From assembly GCA_947095585.1 (NCBI GenBank), contig OX352765.1:21234254-21298253 (forward strand): 64,000 nt of DNA. The letters run 5' to 3'. The notes beneath the pieces are model-generated. The model was not told the DNA's origin. It ran no database searches and was given only the letters and a program-made list of their open reading frames with translations. The translations under genes and the position numbers were made by a program. Shown here piece by piece: positions 11,030-24,249 of this stretch (its first letter is position 1; each line of letters starts with the position of its first letter). The stretch is from Nephrocerus scutellatus (taxonomy: Eukaryota > Arthropoda > Insecta > Diptera > Pipunculidae).

Positions 11030-11600
11030 GGGAACATCGTTTTAGAGTTGGGGACGAGCCCCGCGCTTACCCACCTTGCGGCATGAAGCATACTCATTAT
11101 ACTATCTTCCTATCTAGCATTGCTCCCTTGCAGGAGTAAACCTTACAGCCCTACGATACATCCCCAGAACGAAACTGGGTTCGCACCATAGTTATCCCAG
11201 TCCAGGCAGTCCTCCAAAGAGTTCCACCTGGTCTCTCAGACTCGGTTACCCCAAAGGTCAACCTTATCCGTTGGGCAAGACAACTCCCGTGGTACCAATT
11301 CGACCTTGGATAGGGTCTGACAACAATGGCTTCGGAAATTTTAGGTATTAGTGGTGGGCATTTGAAAGGCAAAACCCTGGCAGCACATACTTGTGTAACA
11401 GCAAGCTATCCTAAGTTTTCCAAACGCGAGATTGGTCAGATCTGACATCACGTATCTCCCATTCGTTCGGGTATGAGTGCCTGGGCATTTGCAAGGAAAA
11501 ACCCCTTCCGGAACTTCGAACCTTATCATTTGCCACTAGGACAGCAAGCCATCCTAGGCCCACCCAGGATATCTTGCTATCCCCACCCACATATGTTAGA
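11030..11600. repeat. Dispersed repeat, copy 1
   Basis: Shares long blocks with 46030-46640, for example GAGTGCCTGGGC, CCCTGGCAGCACA, CGGAACTTCGAACCTTATCAT against CGGAACCTCGTATCCTATCAT, and a CCTAGGCCC tail. It is probably a LINE tail or untranslated region. No ORF is recognisable in it. Confidence 0.6.
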
Positions 11601-12900
11601 CTTTACCACTTAAATACGAAGAGCTTGCCCAAATGTAAGGATCTCTAAGTACCAGTGGCCCTTTCTAGGTCGCTAAGTACGAAAAGCATGCTCTAAGTAA
11701 CCGCTTTTATTTATCTTCCGTGGAAAAGTCCCGCACCATATACCAGATAAGAATTATAATGTAGCTGGACCCCACCACGGTGTCGAAACCCTGACTAGGG
11801 TCTCATCATGCCCCCATGTCATCCGGGACAGATGACCCATGTTTGATTAACAAGGTTCTGCTCCTCCACTCTTCCTTTCTCAACACGGGCTTGTGACCGG
11901 CTACGGCGGAGCTAATGTTGGGAGCAGAGAAAATTATTGTTCTATAATATTTGGCAGTCCCAAAAATATAGTAGGTTTTTAATATAGAACGCGAGTCAAG
12001 GTCCCACACCGCTAAATCAATGTTAGCAACACTAGTAAAACTAGTAGTAGAAGCGTTCAAGAGTTACAGAGTGTGAAGTGATGTAAGGTCAAAAGTACGT
12101 TTCTTCACATTAAAAAGCTATGTACACCGCAGGGGTTGAAAATAGACCACCCCCTCCCATTCAATGTTTTTCACGAAACTAACCAAGGAATCATCCATTT
12201 AAGTATTTCTAACCTTAACGGATACACCCTGTATTTGAAAAAATTTGAAGTAAGCCTAAAAGTATTAAAATACAAGTTATCAGCCCCAGCGCATAAGCTA
12301 ACCGAAAGCCTATCGTTGGAAAGATGAGGCTATGGACTACGCACAGGCACCACAATGTCTGGTGCCGAGAGAGAGAGACTGTTTCGGTATCGTCGCGAAG
12401 ATATCACGGCACGCTCAGTGAACCACTCCGACGCCGCAAGCATCTCTACTACTGTTGTATCTCTGTATCACATCTGTAAAAGACGTCTCCAAACTGAGGG
12501 ATATAAACATCAGTCGAAGTGATGCAGAACTATTGGCGTGGAGTGGACGAACGCTTCAAAACGGTATTTGAAGCGATTCCGTTTGCTCTATTTTGCAGCG
12601 CTTGGGAACGACTTTGGTTCGACATAGATTTAAAGAACGCGAAAGCTCGCAACATTCAGTTCCTTCAGACTAAATTCCCCAGCGAAAATATAGCGGAATT
12701 TCGTTTATGTAGTACCTGTAGCACGTCAATAGATGTCAATTAAATATCAACAATCTCGCGCTCGAACGGATTTCCGCTGCTTGACCCGATCGGCGTTCGG
12801 TTGATTTCGCCGCGCTTACCATTTATGCAAATTCGTCATCTACGCTACGAAGGTAATACATGGTGCAGCAACTACCGAGGCGGATAGACGAAGACTTTGC
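11601..12900. other. Spacer without a recognisable gene
   Basis: Open frames of 60-84 codons occur on both strands (for example 12519-12743 plus) but none resembles a known family, and there is no splice structure around them. A GAGAGAGAGAGA run lies near 12370. Probably old repeat DNA. Confidence 0.4.
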
Positions 12901-13960
12901 GTTTATTGTCAACATAAAGAAGAATATTATTTACAAATTCAATTACCTGACGGTCCCTGCTAGGACCGGACAACCAAAGAGGAAGTGTACAAGAGTTTCT
13001 TTCTCATTTACATCTTTGCAATTTCTGCAGAAATTGTTGCGGTATACTCAACATGGCGGCATGGCTACCAACTGGCCAGTGCCCTGTGCTGATAGATAAC
13101 AACTCGGTGGTTTTCCTTTTGCTGTAGGATGGCCACATCAATCTTGATATGGCGCAGTTCGAAAGACTGCTCCACTGAGCTGTGACTTAGTTTTGGAAAA
13201 GGAGAAAATTTGTTCCTTTACTGAGCTCATAAAACTGTTAACCCTTTCCATAGATCCGGTGTCCATAGCGACGCCGGCGCCCATAGCCAATTCGTCCGCC
13301 GTCTCATTTCCATCTTTGTAACTGCGCTCCGGCAGCCATACAATGGGGATGTCCAGGAATTGGCTTCGATCAATTCTTCTTGACACTGTGTGTGAGTTTC
13401 GAGTTTATGGTGGTCGCATGAATCGCCCTTATTGCAGATTGACTATCAACACATATGCCAATACTTCCGCTTTGGGCGTTACCTTATTGAGCCTTAATGC
13501 CCTGAGGCATCCCTAATTGCCAGGAACTCTGCCTAAAAGGTACTAGCTGAATCGGGTAGCAGGTTTGACTTTGACAGATTTAGATCATCCGCGAAGATAC
13601 TTGCACCGACCCCGTCCTTCATCTTGGATCCGTTGGTGAATATTGTTCCATCCTTCCAGTTTCCACTGGTTGGAAACTCGACGCCGAATGGGAAGTTGAA
13701 GCTAAAGTTAGGGATGCAGTAGTCAGTAGATGATGGTATCATACCTTCAGCTACAGTCTGCTGTATATTACAGTGCCCGTATGGTCTAGTAGAAAACCAC
13801 CCATATTCTCTGACTCGTACTGCACTGCACGTCTTGATAAATATGTCAGGAGGTAATAAGCGCAAGATGGGCCTCGGTCGGACATGACTGTAGAGCTCCT
13901 GTGATGCCAACTGCTGCTGATCGCTGCAATCTGCTGAGTTTTGTGGCATTATACTTTTCC
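12900..13960 (-). mobile_element. LINE remnant: RNase H domain and C-terminal zinc motif
   Basis: Minus strand. The RNase H part begins with DGTIFTNGSKMKDGVGASIF (about 13650-13590) and ends with IVWLPERSYKDGNETADELA (about 13340-13285), the usual spacing of acidic residues in LINE-encoded RNase H. The zinc-like tail NNFCRNCKDVNEKETLVHFL plus GCPVL follows near 13035-12960. These parts are typical of I/R1/LOA-type elements. Stops and frameshifts break it. Confidence 0.7.
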
Positions 13961-14959
13961 TTCATCGCTGGCCATTAGACTTCCGATCCATATAGGTAAG
14001 AATTGGCCATACAACAGCTGCGTACAGCTGTTTTCCATTTTCTGCCGATGGTTTTACTACTGGCATAGGAGGCTGGCTGGAGTCTGTTCGACAAAGACAA
14101 AGATGTCAATATCGAGATCGAGTATCAGATTTAGTCTATCGGCCCCGACTCTGCCCCCGAATCGGAGATCCTGCTCGCCAGATATCCATTACTATAAAAG
14201 CGACTCGATGACACAGACGACAATGCAAACGAAAAAAAAAACAGTTTAATTTTTATTTTTCCCCCAAAAAACCTCCCTTATAAATAAAAAACTGAAAATT
14301 ACGCCATTACAAGCCAAGCGCAAGACTATTGTTTTAAAACAAGTCCCATCAAATTTTAACTGGCAGAAGTCGAGATATACGAGTGGACAAACAAACACGC
14401 ATATGCTTTGCTCTGATTATTAGATTCGCCTTTCGGGTTGACAATTAAAATACCAACATCGCTTAAATTGCTTCTCTCGATAGCAATGATTTAGCATAAA
14501 GACCGCAACTAGGCGCAGTATTGACTTAGGGTTGGGTGGATGTCTATCACGAACTACGTAAACTAAAACCTAGCCTCTGGTTAACTGCAGTGCATTTATG
14601 TTGATTTTCCAACTGCACTCTTGCAATCGTACCATTCCAATTATGAACAGTTGCCTGGTTAATAGCGCGGGAGCGGTTTTGGTTTTTTGCTATACTCGTA
14701 TAATTGTGACATGCAAGTTTGTTTTGCAGCACAACGGCAAATAACTACATTGCATGATTTGTGTTTATACTCGTGTCGTATTTATTCAGATAATCATAAA
14801 TTGGGCGGAATTCTTTTTATGCGATAGAGTTACCAACAAAACAGTGCTGTGTTGCAAATGAAATATTTCTTCTCATTGATGTAAAAAGTTTAAAAGTTTC
14901 CGTTTTAAATTCTATTCACGTGCCCGTGTGTTTTTTGTCTGTTTGTTTGTTTTGGAATC

Positions 14960-15190
14960 TTTTTTTAACCCATTTCCCAAAGCCCAATTTTATTGAAACT
15001 TTAACCACGTGTGTATTTCAGTTGACAACACTTTTTATTCACATTTGGTAGTGATCGGGTGCTGACGGCTGAACTGCTCCATTTTCTTTAGATTTTGTAC
15101 ACATGTGTATCTCTACTGACAATACTTTTTGTAAGGATTTGGAAGCGATCGGGCCCGAGGGCCGAGAGGTTCCCATTCAAAACAATTTAA
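14960..15190. repeat. Dispersed repeat related to 51290-51540
   Basis: Internally repeated units of about 100-120 bp carry ACACATGTGTATCTCT, TTTGGAAGCGATCGGGC and GGGCCGAGAGG. The same words recur at 51290-51540, and looser relatives (ACACATGTGTGCAAAGTTT) at 24130 and 49160. Confidence 0.5.
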
Positions 15191-15992
15191 AATTAGCCCG
15201 ATTTAAATCAAACTATGCACAATGTTTATCTCTTATTGGAACACAAAATCACACCGTACTCCGGAAACAGTTGTAAAAAAGGACGCTAAACTGAAACCAT
15301 AAGAGAGAAATCTTAACTCTACCCAGAAAATGGAAAGATACAATAAAAAATTATTATTTTTTATTTAACGCTTCACTACATAGGCCCGATGTACTGAAAA
15401 TACTTTATCAGTTCTGGGAATTAGGGTCTGGAATTTTGGAAACTATGCCATTTTGAGATGTCCGTCCCACTTACAAAGAAGATCTTTGTTTTCTTTTCTT
15501 TTGTGCGGGGCAGACGTTGTCACGCTCAAAAGCCGCGGCCGTGTATCCGACGCAGCCTACCCTTTTGTGTAAATGCCGTCGTCTTTTGAGTACTGTTGTA
15601 GTCAAAATACCGTCGGCCTGGTTTTGGGTGATATCCTTGTTGCCGATAGTTGTTGATACAGGGTACAGTACCAAAGAAATGGAAAATTTGTGTGATGGAA
15701 ATTTGCCCCATGCTCTGACGAAATTCGTTCCTAACACTGTAATCTTGGCAACCCTATACAATCATTTATTAAACAAACAAATAGTGCAGAAGGTTTTTAT
15801 TGTGCGTGCCAGTCACTTCAAGTGTCCATTGGGACATTTGTCAATGAATTGTTTACAAATTCTTAACAATTTATAATTCTGAACGATGTTGATGATTGCG
15901 CTAATAATTACTGTATAAGCGTTCTTGTAGCCTTTTCACAATTCTGGAATGAAAAATCGGAAATTTAGCAAAGTAACGTTAGTTAAACTGCA

Positions 15993-18900
15993 ATGTTAGA
16001 TCGCGCTAAATTGCGAACCATTTATAATAGGCACTGGAAGTCAAAGATTGGACTACAGAATGCTGCCAGACACGATAAGGCCAACGATGATGCCCTCGAC
16101 TATAGGGATTTGGATATTTTCCATCGAGCAGTTTATCCGAGTTAGTGTTTCTTCGATTGCTTGCTTGTATCTTATTATAATACTCTCCACGCAGTACTCA
16201 TTATTGGCCAGTGCTTTGCAATTATGCCAGTTGCTGGTGTTTCCAAACCGAATCCGAAACATCTGCGGTTCTCATTGAAATCTCTGCAGTTTTTGGTCAC
16301 TGTTAGTTTCCTGGCAGCCGGACTGACACTTATTGTTTCAAGTGCAAAAGATCTGTTGAAAGTTGGAATAAATCCCAAAAATTCCGGTAAGATGGAAATG
16401 AAAATATGAAATTTTTTTTCTTCGCAGTTGGTTTGGTGTTTTTTCTCAGTGCAGAAAGCGCGTGCATTTTATTTCTGTCGATGGCAAGTCGTTGGCCAGA
16501 GATTATACGTTACTGGACGAGAACCGAGATGATATTTCTTCTGCGACCGTATCCGATTCCTAAGAGGAAGCTGGCCGCACGAGTACGATTGGCAGCGTGT
16601 GTGATTATATTGTTGTCCTTTGGTAGGTTTTGCATGAAACATGGGTGGCATGTCTTACCTACACAAAATGCTTTAAAATTCAACTTAATTTACTTAACTT
16701 TTTTTGTCTCTCAAATGGTTGCAGTTGAACATGGTCTCTTCTTTATATCGTCCATTTGGTCATACAATCAATACTTACAAATTTGCCACAGAAATGATAC
16801 TTCCTTTAGCACTTACATGAAAGGTAGCTATAAATACGTTTTCGAGATACTACCGTACAGTAATCTGACTGCAATAACAGTTCTGGTGAGTATGTCGATT
16901 TAAAGACTTTCTTCCTTGGCTATCTAATAATAATTTGCGCGGGTATACGAGTTGGTCGTCAATTCCTTATGGCTCTTGTTTTCAGTTTGTTTGGGAGGTC
17001 AAAATCTCGGCTAAACTCAGACGCTAAACGCTAAAGTCTTAAAATTTTTTTTTCTCTCTACATTGTCGTCGGTCCTGCGCAATCCGGTTGATTTGCAACG
17101 GTCGAGATCGAGTTGGACCAAAAGATTCCACATACTCTTCTTAGACATTTATTGATGAACACTTGGAGTCTCTTTGATGATGATTGTGTTACTCTCCAAG
17201 TTTCGCATCCATAGAGGAGGACAGATTTTACGCTTGAATTGAAGACGTTAAGCTTGGTGCGTCTTGATATTATTGGCGATATCATTCGGTGCATCGTTAT
17301 TAGTTTGTTTCATAACACCATATGAGACAATCAGAAAGAGTTTTGGTGATAAAACTGACTCGTCTGTTGATCGTTAATTTGGCGCTATCTTTGTATTTGT
17401 ACCTGACACTGCATTTGGAGTTCCTGTGAAGCTCTTGAATCAGAGCCGTAATTGTTTGTGGTACTCCACAGTTTTGCAGCGCCTTCCAAATGGCTGGTCT
17501 TGCGATGGTGTCGAAATCTCTCTCAAAGTCGATGAACAGGAGGAAAATCGGTGATCTCCACTCAACAGACTCCTCAATGATGACGCTAATGGTATTTATG
17601 TGGTCAACACATAATCGATGGAGTCTGTTCCGTTTGCAATGAGCATTTGATTGTTGGTGCCATCACTTTTTGTATTGTGTTTAGCAATGTTATACCTCGC
17701 CATTTTTAGCAAAGGCTTAGATTATCTTTTTCGGATCGTCACGATGACACCATTCTTCCAACGATCCGGGATGTTATTTCTACTACACGTAACGCGTGGT
17801 ATTGCAACTAGTGCACGCGCAATTATGTCAAAGGTGCATTTAAAGAGTTACGCTGGTAAGTTGTCTGAGAGCTGGGAGTTTTGTTGTTTTTTAAATTTTT
17901 GGTTGCAGCTCCAATTTTGTTTTTCTCAGGTGGTGCGGTAGATGTATTATGGTTGGGAGCAACTCTCTGTCTCTGTCCTGGCAGGATGTTTTCTTCCACA
18001 TCGGCAGCCGTTGCTCCCTCGAAATATTCACTCTAGCGGGAAAGCTGTTGTTGCTCAGTTACCAAGATGTTTCCATCACTATCTTTTAGAGTGGGCGATT
18101 TCTTGAATCCCTCTCCGCTTAGTTTGCGATTGCAGGGTACATTCCGAAGATATCCTTTCGCTACACAGCGCTTTCTGCATATGCGGCTATGTTATTTTTA
18201 AATTCATCGTATATTATCATTTTCCGGATTTTGCGTTCCGTGAAGTTATATTCTTTTCAGGGTTTTCGCTTGTATTTGCGAGCGGGTTTGACTAAACAGT
18301 GATTTGATGTATTTTCTAAACCCAATTAACTTCCAGGTTTCCTCACGTATCCTTGGCTTTCGGCGATTTTGCACGAATCCCAAAACTTTTTCTGATGATG
18401 TTTTGCAGGCGGACTCTATTTTATCCCATGAGGCTAACTGCGTGGGTACCACGAGGTGGGCACTTAGTGCTGTCCTATATTTGTCTTGTATGGCTGGGTC
18501 TTGCAGTTTCAAAACGTCGAACTTTTGTATGCGTTTCTGTAACCTAATTTGTGTAATTAATAGATGATGGTCACTAAAGATATTCGCTCTGCGCCTAGTT
18601 CTAACGTCCAGTAGCTGAGATGTTACTTGCTGATTAAAATGTCTGTTGGAAATATGATGAAGTTGTTGAATCAGTGGAATATCCTCCAATAGTTCTGGTA
18701 CATCATTTCGCAAAACTCCAGATAGTTTGTAGAATTCAGCGTGAGCGGTAGTTTGAAGTGGCCGGTTAACTTCTTCGCAATTACACCAGCCCACATATTG
18801 ACACTGAATTTGTATTGAAATAATGACTGTCTACTTGTGTGTGTGGACTCTCCGCAGCCTATGTATGAAGCTTGTGAAAATTTGTGATTCCATCTCTTGT

Positions 18901-20429
18901 AAATTAAGATTCGTCCGTCCAAAGAATTCTGCTAATAAACTCGTTGTCATCCGAGCTTCGCTCCAGCAACCAGTTAGAAAACTCAAGTACCTTTTCCAAA
19001 TCATCGGGAAGCAGTTCTTGCACAGGTATATTAGAAACTTTATGTTCCTTTATGTTGAATTGCAAAGCTAAGCGTCTGATGCAGGGAACTCTAAGAACGG
19101 GCTCTAGCATGCATACAAAACCAAGGAGGACCCTGTTATAACTGTTTTAGTAATAAATATCAAATAAGATATCAACTTTATTTAAACGCACTTATAAAGG
19201 CTAGTATTTATTCTAAAAATAAATTCCTAAACGAAGTTTCTACCATTATCAGAGCAACATGGGTCAGGGTACACCAAAGTAAGCTTTTTCTTAAATCCCA
19301 TATAAATGATGTCAACATTCGAGATAGACCCTTACTGTAGAACAATTTGTTTCTTAGAATATAGCCAAGAATCATTTCCCAAATTATTGTTGAAGAATTA
19401 GGGGACACCCTGTATATTTTATATTTACTTATCGCCCATAAGATTGTCAATGGAATTTTTACATTCATTTGGAACTACATGGATCTTTTTATTATGGTGA
19501 TAAGCAAGAGTATTGCATATCGTTTTGAGCAAATTACAGCAAGGATAAACAAATTGACTGATAAGGTAAATATGTGTGTATGTGTTGGCGTGTCATATGT
19601 GTAAACCTCCAATGCTCTTGAAAAAAAAAACTATTGCCTTCTGCAGGAAATTCCCGAAAACGTTTTCACCGAAATTCGTGAACATTATGTAAAGCTGTGC
19701 GAACTGGTCGAGTACATCGATGATAGTTGCTCTGGAATTATTTTGTTATCCAGTATGAACAATTTGTATTTCGTCTGTTTGCAGATGTTAAATATTTTCA
19801 GGTAATTTAAACAACAATTTTGATAATAATAATAATTAAAACTATCAGTAAAAGCTGATGACTTCGTAATGAGGGAGCAATAAATTACTACCGTTTGAGT
19901 TCTTAAGAAATGGTTTACTCTTTTTTTCTAGCAAATTACGTTGGGTAATCAATTCCATATATTTTTGGTTTTCGCTGCTTTATTTGGTCGGAAGGACAAC
20001 ATTTGTGTTTCTTAATGCGGCATCAATAAATGACGAGTCAAAAGCATCGTTGAATGCTCTTAGAGTGATTGCCCCTCGATCATGGTCTACAGAGGTAAAA
20101 AAAGAATGTGAATATTGTAGCTTTTGTCAAAATCAATACGAATACTTTTTGCTTCCTAATGCTGTTTGCTATTTCGCAGGTGGAACGTTTAGTATTTCAA
20201 ATGACAACGCAGACAGTCGCTCTCTCTGGAAAGAAATTTTATTTTCTAACGAGGCGATTGTTGTTCGGAGTAAGAGGCGGAACTAATGAAGCAAAGTTGT
20301 TTGTGACATTCGATTATGAAAGTTGTTTTTACTGTTTTCCAGATGGCTGCCACCATTGTTTCTTATGAGTTGGTTTTGCTGCAATTCGATGAACCAACCC
20401 GTGTAAAAGGATTGCCTAATCTTTGCTGA
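15993..20429 (+). CDS. Sugar gustatory receptor GR-A (Gr64-like), intact
   Basis: Predicted seven-pass chemoreceptor of the insect sugar receptor family, expected in the dendrite membrane of sweet-sensing neurons. Nine exons: 15993-16140, 16195-16386, 16428-16622, 16725-16885, 19443-19565, 19647-19801, 19932-20094, 20180-20269, 20343-20429. Splice phases 1,1,1,0,0,2,0,0 join into 437 aa without a stop. Marks are DIFHRAVYP across intron 1, GQCFAIMPVAG, VEHGLFFISS, TFIWNYMDLFIMVIS, VCLQMLNIF, FYFWFSLLYLVGRT, FYFLTRRLLFG and the C-terminal SYELVLLQFDEP. The ATG at 15993 follows stops and matches GR-B. Intron 4 is 2.56 kb because of a LINE and transposase insertion; the other introns are 41-130 bp. 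The ligand cannot be read from sequence. Confidence 0.88.
17040..18640 (-). mobile_element. LINE remnant in GR-A intron 4
   Basis: Minus strand. An endonuclease tail with DVRTRRRANIFSDHHLL (about 18610-18560) is followed by a linker. An RT stretch with FIDFERDF (about 17545) and CGVPQTI comes next, then the C-terminal SVKSVLLYGCETW (about 17240-17200). Frames are broken. The closest relative in the window is the fragment at 39080-39480. It is absent from the matching intron of GR-B, so it inserted after the duplication or was lost from GR-B. Confidence 0.7.
18650..19190 (-). mobile_element. Tc1/mariner-superfamily transposase remnant
   Basis: Minus strand, in several frames: VQELLPDDLEKVLEFSNWLL (about 19030-18970), ILWTDES (about 18925) and FSVNMWAGVIAKKLTGHF (about 18800-18750), then PELLEDIPLIQQ (about 18710-18670). 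The order matches IS630/Tc1/mariner-type DDE transposases of insects, with an acidic residue in the WTDES block. It abuts the LINE remnant to its left. Confidence 0.6.
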
Positions 20430-20764
20430 AAGCTTAAATTAAATCAAACGAACCAACTAATGACTACTTTGATAATAATAGCGTCCACCAACCGTGACAT
20501 ATGTTTTTTACCAGAAGCATTATTGGCGACATCCCATTTTGGACCTTATAATATTCATTTTCTAAAATGATCTCATTAATAATTGCAACCTCAAGGACAC
20601 TTGTGTAATTTACATTTTTAATTTAAGTTCTTCGCTAAATAAAAGAAAATACTATCCAGTTCATGCAATTACATTTTTAATATGTGTATGTATTTGTTTG
20701 TGTTGTTTTAAAAATTTCAAATTTAAAATACCTAATGGGAAGAAAGCGTAACATTGAACATTTT
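20430..20764. other. GR-A 3' region
   Basis: No gene is seen. An AATAAA lies near 20637 and may serve as the GR-A polyadenylation signal. The stretch is alignable with the region after GR-B, as part of the duplication. Confidence 0.45.
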
Positions 20765-20801
20765 ATGGAGAACCAAACATTTCATCGATCTGGTTCAAGG
20801 A
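20765..20801 (+). pseudogene. Orphan first exon of a GR-C-like receptor
   Basis: It reads MENQTFHRSGSR and ends in phase 1 at a GTACGT donor, matching the 37-nt first exon of GR-C at 26233-26269 (MEDQTFHRSVSR, donor GTAAGT). No exon 2 follows; the next receptor sequence is GR-B exon 1. It is the part of GR-C carried along by the GR-A/GR-B duplication. Confidence 0.75.
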
Positions 20802-21149
20802 GTACGTAAAGCAAAAATGTAATGTAAATGGGTAAACCATTTGTTCTTAAACCTAATGCAATTAAAAAGGGAGTACAAGTGAACTTATTTTGTTTAATCA
20901 TCAAATATAGTTGAAGGAATTGTAGAGGGTTACCGGCGGAAGTTTTAAACTAACATTTAGAATGTTGACCGATGAATATCAGGCGAAATAGATTTTTTAC
21001 ACGACCATAGACGAAAGTGACTTTTTTATACCCTCGAAAGTAGGCATTATCGACAATAGTGTGTTAACATAGGAAATACTTTTGTTATTATCTGCAGTCA
21101 CAGCAAACACACATTCTCAGAATAACTTTGCATTGCCCATAATCGCTTT

Positions 21150-21710
21150 AGCTAAAAAGCCGGTTTGGTCAGCTTAGGTTAAAAAAAATGTTTTCGGGTT
21201 TTCCGCGGAAACGCCTGCACGAATGCGCAGCGAGCTGTTGTGCAGAGTAGAAGAGGAGTCTTAACAGAACCCAGCTTTTCATGACTTTTTCACAGAAATC
21301 GGCCGATGTATCAACCTCTTCCAATCTATCCTAAATCGATTTTCATTGACTGTGACACCGTTGCCAGCATCATTGCATAAGAAATATGTACCAATGACCG
21401 TTCAGCATAAAACCTGTACCACGCACTCAATTGTTTGTGGTAATAGAATTTCATAAATGGTCGGGTCGCTGACTTGCACAAATGCGATTATTTTGCTTAT
21501 TAACAAAGCCGTTAAGGCAGAAATAAGCTTCACCAATTATTTTGTACTGAAAATTGGGATCGTTTTCGCACGTTTGAGACCAAATCTCTGATGTTACGTC
21601 ACGGCTGATGGTCGTTAGGCATCTGAACTAAGCGAGAAATCTCATCAAAGAAGGTCCTTTGTATTTTGAAGTAATGGCGATTTGTTTTCCATCAGGCTCA
21701 TATAATGAAT
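21150..21710 (-). mobile_element. Mariner-like transposase remnant
   Basis: Minus strand, decayed. A block reading EAYFCLNGFVNKQNNRIW (about 21555-21500) corresponds to EAHFLLNGYVNKQNCRIW of the intact mariner at 42435-43738. GNGVTVNENRFR (about 21365-21330) corresponds to GRRVTVNGNRYR. The rest is frameshifted. It lies between the two duplication units. Confidence 0.65.
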
Positions 21711-22658
21711 TCAAATGCATTTTTTTCAATCCACAATTGCCTTATCATAGATAAGCTATTAAAATACCGCATACGTTTAATTTGTTTCTCTCATGGATGG
21801 CAATGATTTAGCATAAAGAACACCGCTGGACGCAGTATTGACTCAGGGCTGGGCGCGACTACCACTCCAACTAAAGCCTGTGCAGAGCACTTGTGTTGAT
21901 TTTCCAACTGTACTTCTAATTTCTGTTTAGTAGCGTGGGAGAGGTCTCTGTTTTTTTGCTATCTAATTGTGACATGCAACTTTGCTTGGCACTACAACAG
22001 AAAATAACAACAATCACAAACTAAGCGTAATTCTGTTTATCTAATAGAGTTACCAACGTCGTCTTGTATTTTAAATAAACTATTTCTTCTCATTTATGCG
22101 AATTACAAATTCATAACTTTATTTTATTTCACAATTTTACCATTTATTGTTTTTTGTTGTGGTTAACGTCTTTAAATTTTTTTTTGCAATGAAAAATTAG
22201 CAAATTACACATAGAATTACTCAAGAATATACGAAACTAGTAACGAGGTCAGTCCTACGACGGGAACCATTGCATGACCCATGTGGATCTATTGCGCTTC
22301 TCCTTGTTTTATTTACAAAATCCTTTACGAGCTCGAAAGCCTAAATTTTGTAACAATATAAAGTTTACTTGTAACGGCCCTATGCGTTGAATCCTGGTAG
22401 TGCTGAGGTTAATACCGTTTATCAAATGTCTGGCCAGCATAGTACAATCGAAGATGAAGATCGAGCGCGCCAGTCACCTAAGTGTCAATTGGGACATCAT
22501 TCAACGTATTTGTAATTGTTCTCAATTTAAAATTCTGAACGATGTTGATGATTGCGATAATAATTACTGTATAAGCGTTTTTGTAGTAGCCCTTTCACAA
22601 TTCCAGAATGAAATTCCAGAAATCGGAAATTTAGCAAATTGACTTTAATCAAACTGCA

Positions 22659-24217
22659 ATGTCAGATCGTGCTAAATTGCGAACCATTTATAATAAGCAC
22701 TGGAAGTCGAAGTTTGGACTACAGGATGCTGCCAGGCACGAAAATGCAAACGATGATGACATCGACTATAGGGATTTGGATATTTTCTATCGAGTAGCTT
22801 ATTCGAGTTAGTGTTTCTTCGATTGCTTGCTTGTATCTTGTTATAATACTCTCCACGCAGTACTTATTATTGGCCAGTGCTTTGCAATCATGCCAGTTGT
22901 TGGTGTTTCCAAAGCAAATCCCAAACATTTGCGATTCTCATTGAAATCTCTACAGTTTTTGGTCACTGTGAGTTTCCTGGTAATCGGACTGACAATTATT
23001 GTGTTAAATGCAAAAAACTTGATGAAAGCTGGAAGAAATCCCGAAAACTCCGGTAAGATGGAAATGAAAATATGAAATTTTTTTTCTTCGCAGTTGGTTT
23101 GGTGTTTTTTCTCAGTGCAGAAAGCGCGTGCATTTTATTTCTGTCGATGGCAAGTCGTTGGCCAGAGATTATACGTTACTGGACGAGAACCGAGATGATA
23201 TTTCTTCTGCGACCGTATCCGATTCCTAAGAGGAAGCTGGCCGCACGAGTACGATTGGCAGCGTGTGTGATTGTTTTTATGTCCATTGTTAAGTTTGGCA
23301 TGAGACACGGGTGGAATGTTTATATGTATAAACATTTCAAAAATTAACTCAATTTACCTAAATTTTTTATCTTTCCAAACGGTTGTAGTTGAACATGGTC
23401 TCGCCATTACGTCGTCCATTTACACTTACAATCAATTCCTACAAATTTGCAACAGAAATGATTCTTCCTTTAGCGCTTACGTGAAAGGCAACTTTAACTA
23501 CGTTTTCGAGATACTACCGTACAATAATCTGACTGCAATAACAGTTCTGGTGAGTATGTCGAGTTAAAGTTTTTTTTTGTGGCTTTTTAATAATTTTACT
23601 GAAATTTGTGCAGGTATAAGAGTTTGTCATAAACTTGCCTTGCCCAAAGGCCGAAAATGATCGTACCGACCTTTTTGCGGACCACAACAAATTGCGTTTC
23701 CTCCCGGAGTTTGGACGTTCATTTCATTAACTCAAATTACAGGAAAAAGATTTTGGCAAGCTTTTATTTATCTATAATTTGTTCTTGCTAGAACTGTTGT
23801 TTTATGACCTTATAGTTTAATTGCATAGACGGTTTATGACTTGATTTGTGATTGAGTAACATGACGACGATATCCGATCAATTCCAATTATTTACAAAAA
23901 GATGATGTCCATTTGATATACACATGCATATAAAATTTAAAGGAAATCTGGTACTTTATTTATGGGTGCCCCGGACCCCAGGGATCGATCAATTTCAAAT
24001 TTTTACAAAAAGATGATGTCAATTTGAGATACACATGCGTATAAAATTTGAAGAAAATCGGGTAAATTTTGGTAGAAATTTTGTATGGGGGCCCCCCGAC
24101 CCCGAGGTCCGAGGAGAAAGTGCTGTCATTGGAGATACACATGTGTGCAAAGTTTCAAGAAAATCGGGCTTTAGGAAGTGGGTTAAAAATTTATCACAAG
24201 ATTTGGTGTGCCTGTCC

Positions 24218-24249
<32 letters not shown>

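Larger units (their letters stand above)
14450..20998 (+). repeat. Tandem segmental duplication, unit 1 (contains GR-A)
   Basis: This stretch matches 21780-26462 in order: a non-coding block (14450-14900 against 21780-22090), then continuous similarity from about 15807 (against 22463) through GR-A or GR-B and beyond the gene to about 20998 (against 26462), where it ends abruptly. Differences in size come from later insertions: about 800 bp at 15000-15800 and about 2.5 kb in GR-A intron 4. The unit carried the first exon of the next gene, which is orphaned at 20765-20801. Confidence 0.75.
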
